Shown here: piece after piece, positions 15,223 through 22,555 of the stretch | How positions within the stretch are numbered: position 1 is the first letter of the stretch | How the letters are laid out: every line of letters starts with the position of its first letter | Source: JBFKAV01 sp041621405 | GTDB taxonomy: Bacteria; Pseudomonadota; Alphaproteobacteria; Rhodobacterales; Rhodobacteraceae | Length of the DNA stretch: 25,457 nucleotides | Direction of reading: 5' to 3' | Assembly: GCA_041621405.1 (NCBI GenBank) | Contig: JBFKAV010000035.1 | Location: forward strand, 1 to 25,457 | The notes under the pieces: model-generated | Seen by the model: the letters and a program-made list of their open reading frames with translations, nothing else | Databases searched by the model: none | What the model was told of the DNA's origin: nothing | Made by a program: the position numbers and the translations under genes

Positions 15223-16367
15223 CCGTTCCCAGCGCCAACTGGTCCTATCCTACGGCGATCAAGTTTGGTCCCGGGCGGATCGGGGAGCTCGCCGACCACT
15301 GCAAGTCCGCCGGCCTGAAGCGACCCCTGTTCGTGACCGACCGGGCGCTGGCCGCGTTGCCGATCGCGGCGGCCGCGCTCGACATCCTCGAGGCGGGCGG
15401 GCTCGGTCGGGCCGTGTTCTCCGAGGTCGACCCGAACCCCGACGAAACGAACCTCGAGGCCGGGCTCGACGCCTACCGCAGCGGCGGGCACGACGGTGTG
15501 GTGGCCTTCGGCGGCGGCTCGGCGCTGGACCTCGGCAAGCTCGTCGCCTTCATGGTCGGGCAAACCCGACCGGTCTGGGATTTCGAGGACGTGGGCGACT
15601 GGTGGACGCGGGCCGATCCGGCGGGCATCGCCCCGATCGTGGCGGTGCCGACCACCGCCGGGACCGGCTCGGAAGTTGGTCGCGCGGGGGTGCTGACCAA
15701 CTCGGCGAGCCACGTGAAGAAGATCATCTTCCACCCGAGGATCCTGCCCACGGTCACGATCTGCGACCCGGAGCTGACGGTGGGGATGCCGAAGCCGGTG
15801 ACTGCCGGAACCGGGATGGACGCCTTCGCGCATTGCCTCGAGGCCTATTCCTCGCCGTTCTACCACCCGATGAGCCAGGGGATTGCGCTCGAGGGGATGC
15901 GGCTCGTCTTGGAGAACCTTCCCCGCGCCTACCGGGACGGGGCCGACCTTGAGGCCCGCGCCCAGATGATGAGCGCGGCGGCGATGGGGGCGGTGGCGTT
16001 CCAGAAGGGCTTGGGGGCGATCCATGCCGTCTCGCACCCGGTGGGCGCGATCTACAACACCCATCACGGCACGACGAATGCCGTCGTCATGCCGGCGGTG
16101 CTGATGATGAACCGCCCGACGATCGACGACCGGATCGCCGCCGCCGCGGCATACCTCGGCATCGCGGGCGGGTTCGACGGCTTCTTCGAGCGGGTGACGA
16201 AGCTCCGGGCCGAGCTCGGGATCCCGGAGGGGCTGGCGAAGATGGGGGTCGGGGAGGACCGGATCGACGAGATGGTCGGTATGGCCCTCGAGGACCCCTC
16301 GGCCGGCGGCAATCCGGTGAAGATGACTCGCGAGAACACCCGCGCGCTGATCGAGGCCTGTCTCTGA
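15219..16367 (+). CDS. Iron-containing (group III) alcohol dehydrogenase
   Basis: This NAD(P)-dependent alcohol dehydrogenase of the Fe-ADH family has 382 residues, standard length. The cofactor motif FGGGSALDLGK lies near 97-107, followed by PTTAGTGSEV near 144-153. Predicted iron ligands fit the family spacing: Asp201 and His205 (GTGMDAFAH), His269 (GAIHAVSH) and His283 (NTHHGTTNA). The ATG overlaps the TGA of the aldehyde dehydrogenase (ATGA), so expression is coupled. It is the last gene of the seven-gene plus-strand operon and is followed by almost 500 non-coding bases. The natural substrate is unknown. An alcohol group on an amine, or on its gamma-glutamyl derivative, would link it to the ligase upstream. 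Confidence 0.95.
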   Translation: MTVPSANWSYPTAIKFGPGRIGELADHCKSAGLKRPLFVTDRALAALPIAAAALDILEAGGLGRAVFSEVDPNPDETNLEAGLDAYRSGGHDGVVAFGGGSALDLGKLVAFMVGQTRPVWDFEDVGDWWTRADPAGIAPIVAVPTTAGTGSEVGRAGVLTNSASHVKKIIFHPRILPTVTICDPELTVGMPKPVTAGTGMDAFAHCLEAYSSPFYHPMSQGIALEGMRLVLENLPRAYRDGADLEARAQMMSAAAMGAVAFQKGLGAIHAVSHPVGAIYNTHHGTTNAVVMPAVLMMNRPTIDDRIAAAAAYLGIAGGFDGFFERVTKLRAELGIPEGLAKMGVGEDRIDEMVGMALEDPSAGGNPVKMTRENTRALIEACL

Positions 16368-16389
16368 GAGGGCGTAGTACGGGACTGGG

Positions 16390-16404
16390 ATATCACGGTG
16401 ATAT
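16390..16404. promoter_or_regulatory. Perfect palindrome, possible operator
   Basis: ATATCAC and GTGATAT flank a single G, a 7-bp perfect inverted repeat 22 bases after the alcohol dehydrogenase stop. Its A/T-containing core stands out locally. It could be an operator for the downstream FAD gene or a weak stem in the operon's 3' end. No regulator gene lies beside it. Confidence 0.4.
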
Positions 16405-16690
16405 GCCTGGTCAACTGACTGAATTGCAAAGGTTTTCGGTTTCCTGTCAACCCGGCGGAGAGGAATTTGGGGCGTGTAACATACCCCGCGGCCATGCCCA
16501 TGCCGAAACGGGGGATCCCCGTGCCAGGAATTCCTGCCGAGGGAACTTCGGGGCCAACGGGACGGCAGTGCGGCGGGAGGCGGAAAGTCTTCGCGCACCC
16601 GACGGCGGCGGACGGGGGGTGTCCGGCGGGAGGACTTGGGGCGCGGTGAAGAAGCGCCTTCCAATCTCCGGATTCAAACATCTTCGCCGA

Positions 16691-16745
16691 GCGTCCCGAG
16701 CCGGAGGCGAGGACGCGAGAGGAAGGTCTTGCGGCCGAAGGCCGC
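16691..16745. other. Pair of adjacent hairpins upstream of the FAD oxidoreductase
   Basis: The first hairpin pairs GCGTCC (16691-16696) with GGACGC (16711-16716), and an inner GCC-GGA-GGC stem closes it. The second is GCGGCC-GAA-GGCCGC (16731-16745). Two close stems of this quality in a non-coding region could be a leader structure, a small RNA or a dispersed repeat. No U-run marks either as a terminator. Confidence 0.4.
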
Positions 16746-16859
16746 GCAATCGTGTAAGCGGCTCGGCGGGCTGGTGCGGCAGGGACAGAGCGCCTAGCAT
16801 CGCCGGCGGCGGCCCGGCCCGGCAGGAGCGGGCGGGGATCTGGCGGGGAGGCGCTTGCG

Positions 16860-18095
16860 ATGCAGTGCGTCGACGTGGCGGTGGTGGGGGCGGGGGTGAT
16901 CGGCCTTGCCATTGCGCACCGGCTGGCGGGCGAGAAGCGCGAGGTGGCGCTGGTCGACCCCGAGCCGCCGGGCGCGGGCGCGAGTTTCGGCAATGCCGGC
17001 ACGATCGCCGACTACGCGGTGCAACCGGTGGGCACGCCCGACGTGCTCAGGCGCCTGCCTGCGCTTCTCTTCGACCGCAGCTCGCCGCTCTCGATCCGCC
17101 GTGCCGCAATGCTCTCGCTCGCGCCCTGGCTCGTCCGGTTCCTGCGCCAGTCCTTTCCCGCACCGGCGAGGCGCAACGCCAGCGCGCTGGCGGCGATCCT
17201 GGCCGATGCCTCGGCGTCGTGGCGCGAGCTCGCGGCAGAGATCGGCGGGGCCGCGCTGATGCGCGACCGCGGCTGTCTCTACCTCTACGAGAGGCCCGCG
17301 GCGCTGAAGGCGGCGACGGCGGAAATGGCGTTTCGCCGCAGCCTCGGGGTCAAGCTGGAGATGCTTGGCGCGGACGAACTGGCCCGCCTCGAGCCCGGTC
17401 TGCCGCCGATGGTCGGCGCCGCCTTCTTTCCCGGCGCGCTGTTCCTGTCCGATCCGGGCCGGATGATGGGGCTTCTCGCCGCCGCCGTCCTGGGCGCCGG
17501 GGCAAAGCTGGTGAAGGGCCGCGTCGAGGTGTTGGAACGGCGGGTCGACGGCGTGCTGCTGACCGGTCCGGGGCTGAAGCTCCATGCCCGGCGGGTGGTG
17601 ATCGCGGCGGGCGCCCATTCCCGCCCGCTGGCGAGGATGGCGGGCGACAGGGTGCCGCTTGACACCGAGCGGGGCTACCATGCCGAGTGGGACATGGCCG
17701 TGCCGCTTCTCACCCGCCCCTCGGCGGCGGTGTCGCGTGGCTTCTACCTCTGCCCGATGGACGGACGCCTCCGCGCCGCGGGAACGGTGGAGCTGGGCGG
17801 GCTTGCCGCGCCGCCCTCGCCGTACCGGGTGGCACGGCTGGTGGCCGAGGCGCGCGCCGTCTTCCCCGATCTCGGCGAGCCCAGGCGTAGCTGGATGGGT
17901 CTCCGCCCATCGATCCCCGACAGCCTGCCGGTGATCGGGCTGTCAGCCGGCGGCGGCGACGTGCTCTACGCCTTCGGGCACGGCCATATCGGGTTGACGC
18001 TGGCGCCTGCCACGGCGCGGATCGTGGCCGACCTGATCCGCGGCCGGCCACCGCACCTACCGCTCCAGCCCTATGCGGCGGGGCGCTTCGGCTAG
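16860..18095 (+). CDS. FAD-dependent oxidoreductase, D-amino-acid dehydrogenase (DadA)-like
   Basis: This flavoprotein of the DAO family has 411 residues and probably oxidises an amine or a D-amino acid. The Rossmann motif VVGAGVIGLAIAH lies at 8-20, the acidic end of strand two is VDPEPPG, and SFGNAGTIA near 42-50 is typical of DadA-like proteins. The C-terminal FAD contact is FGHGHIGLTLAP near 380-391. The ATG at 16860 has only a weak GGGGAGG site upstream at a longish spacing. It is separated by 492 bases from the preceding operon, so it has its own promoter or is unrelated. PuuB-type gamma-glutamylputrescine oxidases belong to the same superfamily, so a role with the neighbouring ligase is conceivable. 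The sequence looks closer to DadA. Its stop overlaps that of the convergent lipoprotein gene. Confidence 0.9.
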   Translation: MQCVDVAVVGAGVIGLAIAHRLAGEKREVALVDPEPPGAGASFGNAGTIADYAVQPVGTPDVLRRLPALLFDRSSPLSIRRAAMLSLAPWLVRFLRQSFPAPARRNASALAAILADASASWRELAAEIGGAALMRDRGCLYLYERPAALKAATAEMAFRRSLGVKLEMLGADELARLEPGLPPMVGAAFFPGALFLSDPGRMMGLLAAAVLGAGAKLVKGRVEVLERRVDGVLLTGPGLKLHARRVVIAAGAHSRPLARMAGDRVPLDTERGYHAEWDMAVPLLTRPSAAVSRGFYLCPMDGRLRAAGTVELGGLAAPPSPYRVARLVAEARAVFPDLGEPRRSWMGLRPSIPDSLPVIGLSAGGGDVLYAFGHGHIGLTLAPATARIVADLIRGRPPHLPLQPYAAGRFG

Positions 18096-18619
18096 GGCCA
18101 GGTGGCGTAGCGGCGCTGCTGCAGCTCCAGGAGATGCAGCCGGCTCACCAGCATCGAGCGGCGCGCGTAGAGCGAGCCGCGCCTTGGCGAGCCGGGCGGA
18201 AGCGTGACAACCTCGCGGTTGATCGCGCGGATCTCGGAGCGGAGATCCTGGATCCGGAGTTCCAGGCGCCAGTACTCGCGGCCCCAGTCGTAGGCGGGCT
18301 GCAGCCGCGCGATCTCCTCGGACGTGCAGCCCGGGCGCAACGTGCGGCCCTCTCGGGCGACTTCGTACGCCTTGGCCGGCGTGCAGTAGAGCCTGAGCCC
18401 CCGCTCCCGGCCCCGGAGCCAGGCCTCGGCATCGGGGCTGACGCCGGCGCGGGCACAGGCGCGGCGATGGGCCTCGATGTGGTCGGGGCTGCGGCCCTCG
18501 GCGCCGTCGCTGACGCCGATCCGGTCCCAGTCGCCGGCGCGGCACTCCTCCTCGGTCAGCGATACGCAGGCAGGCAGGAGCAAGAGGTAGAGCGCGGCGC
18601 AGGCGCGGGCGATGGGCAT
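18092..18619 (-). CDS. DUF2799-like lipoprotein
   Basis: This is a small envelope protein of 175 residues and unknown function. It begins with a lipoprotein-like signal (MPIARACAALYLLLLPAC); the Cys at 18 is the likely lipidation site although the lipobox has Pro at -2. The following TEEECRAGDWDRIGVSDGAEG, a HxxAC segment and GRERGLRLYC fit the DUF2799 family. The C-terminal third is a charged, probably helical region with many Arg and Leu. The ATG at 18619 has GGGAGG 5 bases upstream; longer frames read into non-coding DNA. It converges on the FAD gene, the two stop codons sharing CTAG, and is divergent from neuB. Nothing links it functionally to either. Confidence 0.85.
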   Translation of the reverse strand: MPIARACAALYLLLLPACVSLTEEECRAGDWDRIGVSDGAEGRSPDHIEAHRRACARAGVSPDAEAWLRGRERGLRLYCTPAKAYEVAREGRTLRPGCTSEEIARLQPAYDWGREYWRLELRIQDLRSEIRAINREVVTLPPGSPRRGSLYARRSMLVSRLHLLELQQRRYATWP

Positions 18620-18742
18620 GGGGGCCTCCCTGGAAGGTCTGAGCATCGCGCGGGGGCCGGCGCCGATCAAGCCCCGGGACTTGCGGGGCCCGGGAGCCGG
18701 CGCTAGGCAAGGGGCGCCGCGAGCCGCCCGGGAGGGAGCCCC

Positions 18743-19774
18743 ATGAAGATTGCCCATCGTGAGATCGGACCCGGGCAGCCGCCGCTGGTGATCGCCGAGA
18801 TCGGCATCAACCACGGCGGCAGCCTGAAGGTGGCGAAAGAGATGGTTCGGCGCGCGGCGGGCGCGGGCTGCGAGATGATCAAGCACCAGACCCACATCGT
18901 CGAGGACGAGATGACCGAGGAGGCGAAGTCGATCTTCCCGCCCAACGCCGACGTCTCGATCTGGGAGGTAATGGAGGCTTGCGCGCTCTCCCGCGAGGAG
19001 GAGGCCGAGCTCAAGCGCTTCACCGAGGCGCTCGGCATGATCTGGATCTCGACGCCGTTCAGCCGGGCTGCCGCCGACTTCCTAAAAACCCTCGACGTGC
19101 CGGCCTACAAGATCGGCTCGGGTGAGGCCGACAACCTGCCCTTGATCCGCCACATCGCGGCGAAGGGCCGGCCGGTGATCATGTCGACCGGCATGCAGAC
19201 CATCGAGACGATCCGCGCAAGCGTGGCGATCCTCGACGCGGCGGGCATCGACTACGCGCTTCTGGAATGCACCAACCTCTATCCCTCCCCGCCCGAGATC
19301 GTCTCGCTCCGGGGCGTGACCGAGCTGCGTAAGGCCTTCCCGGAGGCGGTGGTGGGCTTCTCCGACCATTCGATCGGGCCGGAGATGGCGCTGGCCTCCG
19401 TGGCGCTGGGCGCCTGCATCCTCGAGCGGCACTACACCGACACCCGCTATCGCAAGGGCCCCGACATCTCCTGTTCGATGGACCCCGCCGAGCTGAGGTT
19501 CCTGATCGACCGGAGCCGGGAGATCTGGGTCGCGCTCAACAACCCCAAGGAGCGGACGGCGCCCGAGGAGGACGTCTACCGCTTCGCCCGCGCCTCCGTG
19601 GTGGCCGACCGTGACCTGTCCGAGGGCCACGTGATCGGCGAGACCGACATCTGGGCTCGGCGGCCGGGCTCGGGCGAGATCCCGGGCTACGACTTCGAAA
19701 AGGTGGTGGGCAGGCGGCTCAAGCGGGCGGTGAGGCGCAACGAACAGCTGCGCTGGGCTGACCTGGCAGGCTGA
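18743..19774 (+). CDS. neuB: N-acetylneuraminate synthase
   Basis: This enzyme condenses N-acetylmannosamine with phosphoenolpyruvate to make sialic acid (Neu5Ac). It has 343 residues: a TIM barrel (about 1-265) and a C-terminal SAF/antifreeze-like domain (about 280-343). It shows VIAEIGINHGG near 16-26, MIKHQTHIVEDEM near 45-57, PAYKIGSGE near 120-128, STGM near 148-151, and metal-ligand histidines in FSDHS (His209) and LERHYTD (His230). RRPGSG near 306-311 lies in the SAF domain, where an Arg reads the acetamido group. KHQTHIVEDEM resembles the Campylobacter NeuB1 group, which favours Neu5Ac over legionaminic or pseudaminic acid; this comparison is from memory. GGGAGGGAG precedes the ATG. 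A neuC-like gene is in the same locus. Confidence 0.92.
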   Translation: MKIAHREIGPGQPPLVIAEIGINHGGSLKVAKEMVRRAAGAGCEMIKHQTHIVEDEMTEEAKSIFPPNADVSIWEVMEACALSREEEAELKRFTEALGMIWISTPFSRAAADFLKTLDVPAYKIGSGEADNLPLIRHIAAKGRPVIMSTGMQTIETIRASVAILDAAGIDYALLECTNLYPSPPEIVSLRGVTELRKAFPEAVVGFSDHSIGPEMALASVALGACILERHYTDTRYRKGPDISCSMDPAELRFLIDRSREIWVALNNPKERTAPEEDVYRFARASVVADRDLSEGHVIGETDIWARRPGSGEIPGYDFEKVVGRRLKRAVRRNEQLRWADLAG

Positions 19775-19786
19775 CGCCGGATCGGG

Positions 19787-21793
19787 ATGGACTACCGGCG
19801 AGACATTGACGGGCTGCGCGCGGTGGCGGTGATGGGGGTGATCCTGGATCACGCCGGCTTCGAGGCCATCCGCGCGGGCCATGCCGGGGTCGACGTCTTC
19901 TTCGTGATCTCGGGCTTCCTGATCGGCGGCATCGTGGCCAGGGAGCGGGCCGAGGGGCGGTTCAGCTTTCGTGCCTTCTATGCACGGCGCGCGCGACGCA
20001 TCCTTCCGGCGCTTTTCGCGATGGTCCTCGTCACCCTGCCCTTCGCCTGGGCGCTGATGACGCCGGACCAGTTGCGCTATTACGGCGGGGGCGCGTTCAG
20101 CACCCTGATCTTCCTGCCGAACGTGTGGTTCTACAACCGCATCGACTATTTCAACCCCGCGGCTGCCTTCGACCCGCTGGTCCACACCTGGAGCCTTGGA
20201 GTGGAGGAGCAGTTCTACATCTTCCTGCCGCTCTTGCTGGTGCTGCTCTGGCGCTTTGGTCGAGGCGCAGTCATCGACGTATTGGCGGCGATCGCGGGCC
20301 TGAGTCTCTGTCTCTCGGTGCTGACGAGTGACGCACGGCCTCTGGCGGCCTTCTACCTGATCCATACCCGCGCCTGGGAGCTTCTGGCCGGCGTGCTCGC
20401 GGCGCTGCTGGCGCCACGTCTCGCGAAAGCCGTCCCCGAGGCAGTCGGGGCGACCTTGGCCACGCTGGGGCTCGTCCTCGTGGCCGCGGGGCTCGCCCTG
20501 ATCCCGGCGGATGCCGCCTGGCCCGGCGCCTGGGCGCTTCTGCCGGTCGCTGGGACGGTGCTGGTCGTGCTGTTCGGCGCGGCGCCCTCTCCGGCACGAT
20601 GGGTTCTTTCCGCCGCGCCGTTCGTCGGCATCGGCGTGGTGAGCTACTCGGCCTATCTCTGGCACCAGCCGATCCTCGGGTTCCTCGCCATCCTGGGGGA
20701 AAGGCCCGACGGGCTGTGGGCCAAGGTCGGCTTCGTGGCGGCGGCACTGGCGCTGGCCTGGGCGAGCTGGCGCTTCGTCGAGCAACCGTTCCGCACCCGG
20801 CGGCTTCCGCCCCGGCTCGGACGCGGGCTTCTCGCCGGGGCGGCGGCCCTCATCGCCGCCTTCGCCATCGGCGGGGCCGTGACCGAGGGCTATCCGGGGC
20901 GGATGTCGCCGGAGGTGCTGAGGGTGCTGGCCTACGAGACCTCGTGGTCGCCGAGCTACCGCAGCTGCATCGGCGGGAGGAAGGAGGGCGACCGGCTCGA
21001 CCCCGAGGCGGCCTGCGTTCACGGCCCGCTGCCGCCGCGGGTGGCGATCTGGGGCGACAGCCACGCCGCCGTTCTGGCCGAACCCCTGGGCGAAGCGCTC
21101 ACGGCGCACGGTATCGGGCTGAAGGAGCTGACGGTCGGAAGCTGCGTGCCGATCGGCGGCCTGAAGAACTCGGCCCTGAAGCGCACCGAGTATTGCGCCG
21201 AGCACAACCGCAAGATGCTGGACCATCTCGTCGCGTCGGAGACGATCGATGTGGTCGTCCTCAACGCCTACTGGAACAGCTATACCGAGCGGCGCGACTT
21301 CGACACGCAGACTGGCGATGTCCGCGACGACGGAGTCTTCGCGCTGCCGCTCCACGCGAACCCCTCGATCTCCGACCCGGAGCGGCTGGGCTTCATGGCA
21401 AGGCAGCTGCGCGCCGACGTGGCGGAGCTCACCGCGGCAGGTAAGCACGTCGTGCTGCTCTACCCGATCCCGGAAGCCGCCTTCGACCCGCCGGACCGGC
21501 TGGCGCGGCTGATCTGGCTGAAGGGAGTGGCGCCGAACGAGATCGGCTTTCCCACGGCGGCCTTCGAGGACTACAGCCGACTTTCCCGCGCGCTGCTTGA
21601 CGCCGCGGGCGACGGGCCCTTGGTCCACCGGCTCGACGTGAGCGGCGCCTTCTGCGATCCGGGCGGCGATTGCCGCGTGGTGGAAGCGGGCGCGCCGCTG
21701 TTCTTCAACGCCAATCACCTGTCGCTGCCCGGCGTGGCCAAGGTGGTTCCGCCGCTCGCCGCCACGGTCGAAGCGATCCTGGCGGGCAGCTGA
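19787..21793 (+). CDS. Acyltransferase-3 membrane protein with C-terminal SGNH domain
   Basis: This is a probable O-acetyltransferase of 668 residues that modifies a cell-surface glycan across the inner membrane. The N-terminal acyltransferase-3 domain (about 1-340) has multiple helices, the start YRRDIDGLRAVAV, candidate catalytic His22 (ILDHAGF), GVDVFFVISGFLI near 34-46 and HTWSLGVEEQFYIF near 133-146. The periplasmic SGNH domain (about 380-668) has the nucleophile motif IWGDSHAAV (Ser425) and the terminal NHLS block with His644. The Asp normally three residues before that His is Asn641 here. The ATG lies 12 bases after the neuB stop, so the genes are probably cotranscribed. Acetylating the sialic acid or another sugar of the same glycan is inference. 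Confidence 0.93.
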   Translation: MDYRRDIDGLRAVAVMGVILDHAGFEAIRAGHAGVDVFFVISGFLIGGIVARERAEGRFSFRAFYARRARRILPALFAMVLVTLPFAWALMTPDQLRYYGGGAFSTLIFLPNVWFYNRIDYFNPAAAFDPLVHTWSLGVEEQFYIFLPLLLVLLWRFGRGAVIDVLAAIAGLSLCLSVLTSDARPLAAFYLIHTRAWELLAGVLAALLAPRLAKAVPEAVGATLATLGLVLVAAGLALIPADAAWPGAWALLPVAGTVLVVLFGAAPSPARWVLSAAPFVGIGVVSYSAYLWHQPILGFLAILGERPDGLWAKVGFVAAALALAWASWRFVEQPFRTRRLPPRLGRGLLAGAAALIAAFAIGGAVTEGYPGRMSPEVLRVLAYETSWSPSYRSCIGGRKEGDRLDPEAACVHGPLPPRVAIWGDSHAAVLAEPLGEALTAHGIGLKELTVGSCVPIGGLKNSALKRTEYCAEHNRKMLDHLVASETIDVVVLNAYWNSYTERRDFDTQTGDVRDDGVFALPLHANPSISDPERLGFMARQLRADVAELTAAGKHVVLLYPIPEAAFDPPDRLARLIWLKGVAPNEIGFPTAAFEDYSRLSRALLDAAGDGPLVHRLDVSGAFCDPGGDCRVVEAGAPLFFNANHLSLPGVAKVVPPLAATVEAILAGS

Positions 21794-21872
21794 CGCCGCC
21801 CTTGCGCGGACCCTCCCGGTTCCCTAGGAACGCGCGGGGCCGCGGGTGGCGGCCGCAGGGGGCGCCTGGGCC

Positions 21873-22544
21873 ATGATCCTCTCTCAATCGCACGGCTTCA
21901 TATTCGTGCACGTGCCGAAGACGGCGGGCACGGCGCTGACATCGGCGCTGGAGCCCTTCGGCACCAATCCGCGCCGCACCCTCTGGCGCTCGATCCTGCG
22001 ACGGCTGCCCGTCGTGCAATCCGCCGAGACGGTCTACCTCAGGAAGCATGAGACGGCGGCGGGGGTGCAGCGCAAGCTCGGCGCGCAGGTGTTCGAGCGG
22101 TATCACCGCTTCGCCGTGGTGCGGAACCCCTACGACCACGCGGTATCGCACTACGAGTTCATGAAGCAGTTCCGGATCCCGAAGATCGCCGCCAAGGTCG
22201 CGGAGATGAGCTTCGCCGACTACCTGCGCTACCGCATGAAGAAACCGTTCTGGAACGACACCTTCTTCGCGCGGCTGCCGAACCAGTCGCATTTCCTGGT
22301 GGACGCGGCGGGGCGGCTGCTGGTGCACCGGCTGATGCGCTTCGAGCGGCTGGCCGACGACTTCGAGGAACTGGCCCGCGACCTGAAGCTGGGCGATGTG
22401 CATCTCGCGCGCGAGAACGAGACGATCAGCCGGGCCGACAAGCGGGCCTGGCAGAGCTACTACGACACGGAGTCGAAGGCGCTGGCCGAAAAGCTTTACC
22501 GCAGGGATTTCGATCTGTTCGGCTATCCGCGCGAGATTGCCTGA
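21873..22544 (+). CDS. Sulfotransferase-family protein
   Basis: This probable PAPS-dependent sulfotransferase of 223 residues would transfer sulfate to a carbohydrate. The 5'-phosphosulfate loop is HVPKTAGTAL near 13-22, right after the first strand FIFV. The 3'-phosphate-binding segment is FAVVRNPYDHAVSHY near 80-94. This pair is characteristic of the Golgi-type carbohydrate sulfotransferase superfamily found in bacterial capsule clusters. I chose the ATG at 21873 because MILSQSHGFIFVHVPKT is the usual N-terminus. An in-frame GTG at 21846 would add nine residues, and neither start has a strong ribosome site. It follows the acyltransferase by 79 bases and converges on the glycosyltransferase at a shared hairpin. 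Confidence 0.87.
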   Translation: MILSQSHGFIFVHVPKTAGTALTSALEPFGTNPRRTLWRSILRRLPVVQSAETVYLRKHETAAGVQRKLGAQVFERYHRFAVVRNPYDHAVSHYEFMKQFRIPKIAAKVAEMSFADYLRYRMKKPFWNDTFFARLPNQSHFLVDAAGRLLVHRLMRFERLADDFEELARDLKLGDVHLARENETISRADKRAWQSYYDTESKALAEKLYRRDFDLFGYPREIA

Positions 22545-22555
22545 CGCCGGTCAGG
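22540..22555. terminator. Hairpin between converging genes, possible bidirectional terminator
   Basis: CCTGAC-GCCG-GTCAGG is a perfect 6-bp stem with a 4-base loop. Each arm contains the stop codon of one of the converging genes: TGA at 22542-22544 on plus and TGA at 22551-22553 on minus. There is no poly-U on either side, so termination would be weak or factor-assisted. Confidence 0.5.

Larger units (their letters stand above)
16368..16859. other. Non-coding stretch with several palindromes and hairpins
   Basis: No convincing coding frame is present on either strand. From left to right are ATATCAC-G-GTGATAT (16390-16404), an imperfect GGGGCGTGT/ACATACCCC palindrome (16469-16487), GGGGATCCCC (16511-16520), the 12-base palindrome CAGGAATTCCTG (16525-16536), and two hairpins at 16691-16745. 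It should contain the end of the amine operon and the promoter of the FAD oxidoreductase, but no classical -35/-10 pair was convincing. Confidence 0.6.

Noticed and set aside
16408..16424. TGGTCAACTGACTGA considered as a GntR/FadR-type operator
   Set aside because: The second half-site matches the first in only about four of six positions, and no GntR gene is in the window.
18671..18689. GCCCCG/CGGGGC hairpin upstream of neuB considered as a terminator or riboswitch
   Set aside because: It is only 6 bp, lies between divergent genes, has no U-run and matches no known leader element, so it may be chance in G/C-rich DNA.
19082..21718. Very long minus-strand open frame (878 residues) opposite neuB and the acyltransferase
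   Set aside because: The product is low-complexity, rich in Arg, His, Gln and Pro, and has no domain. The plus strand carries two convincing proteins.
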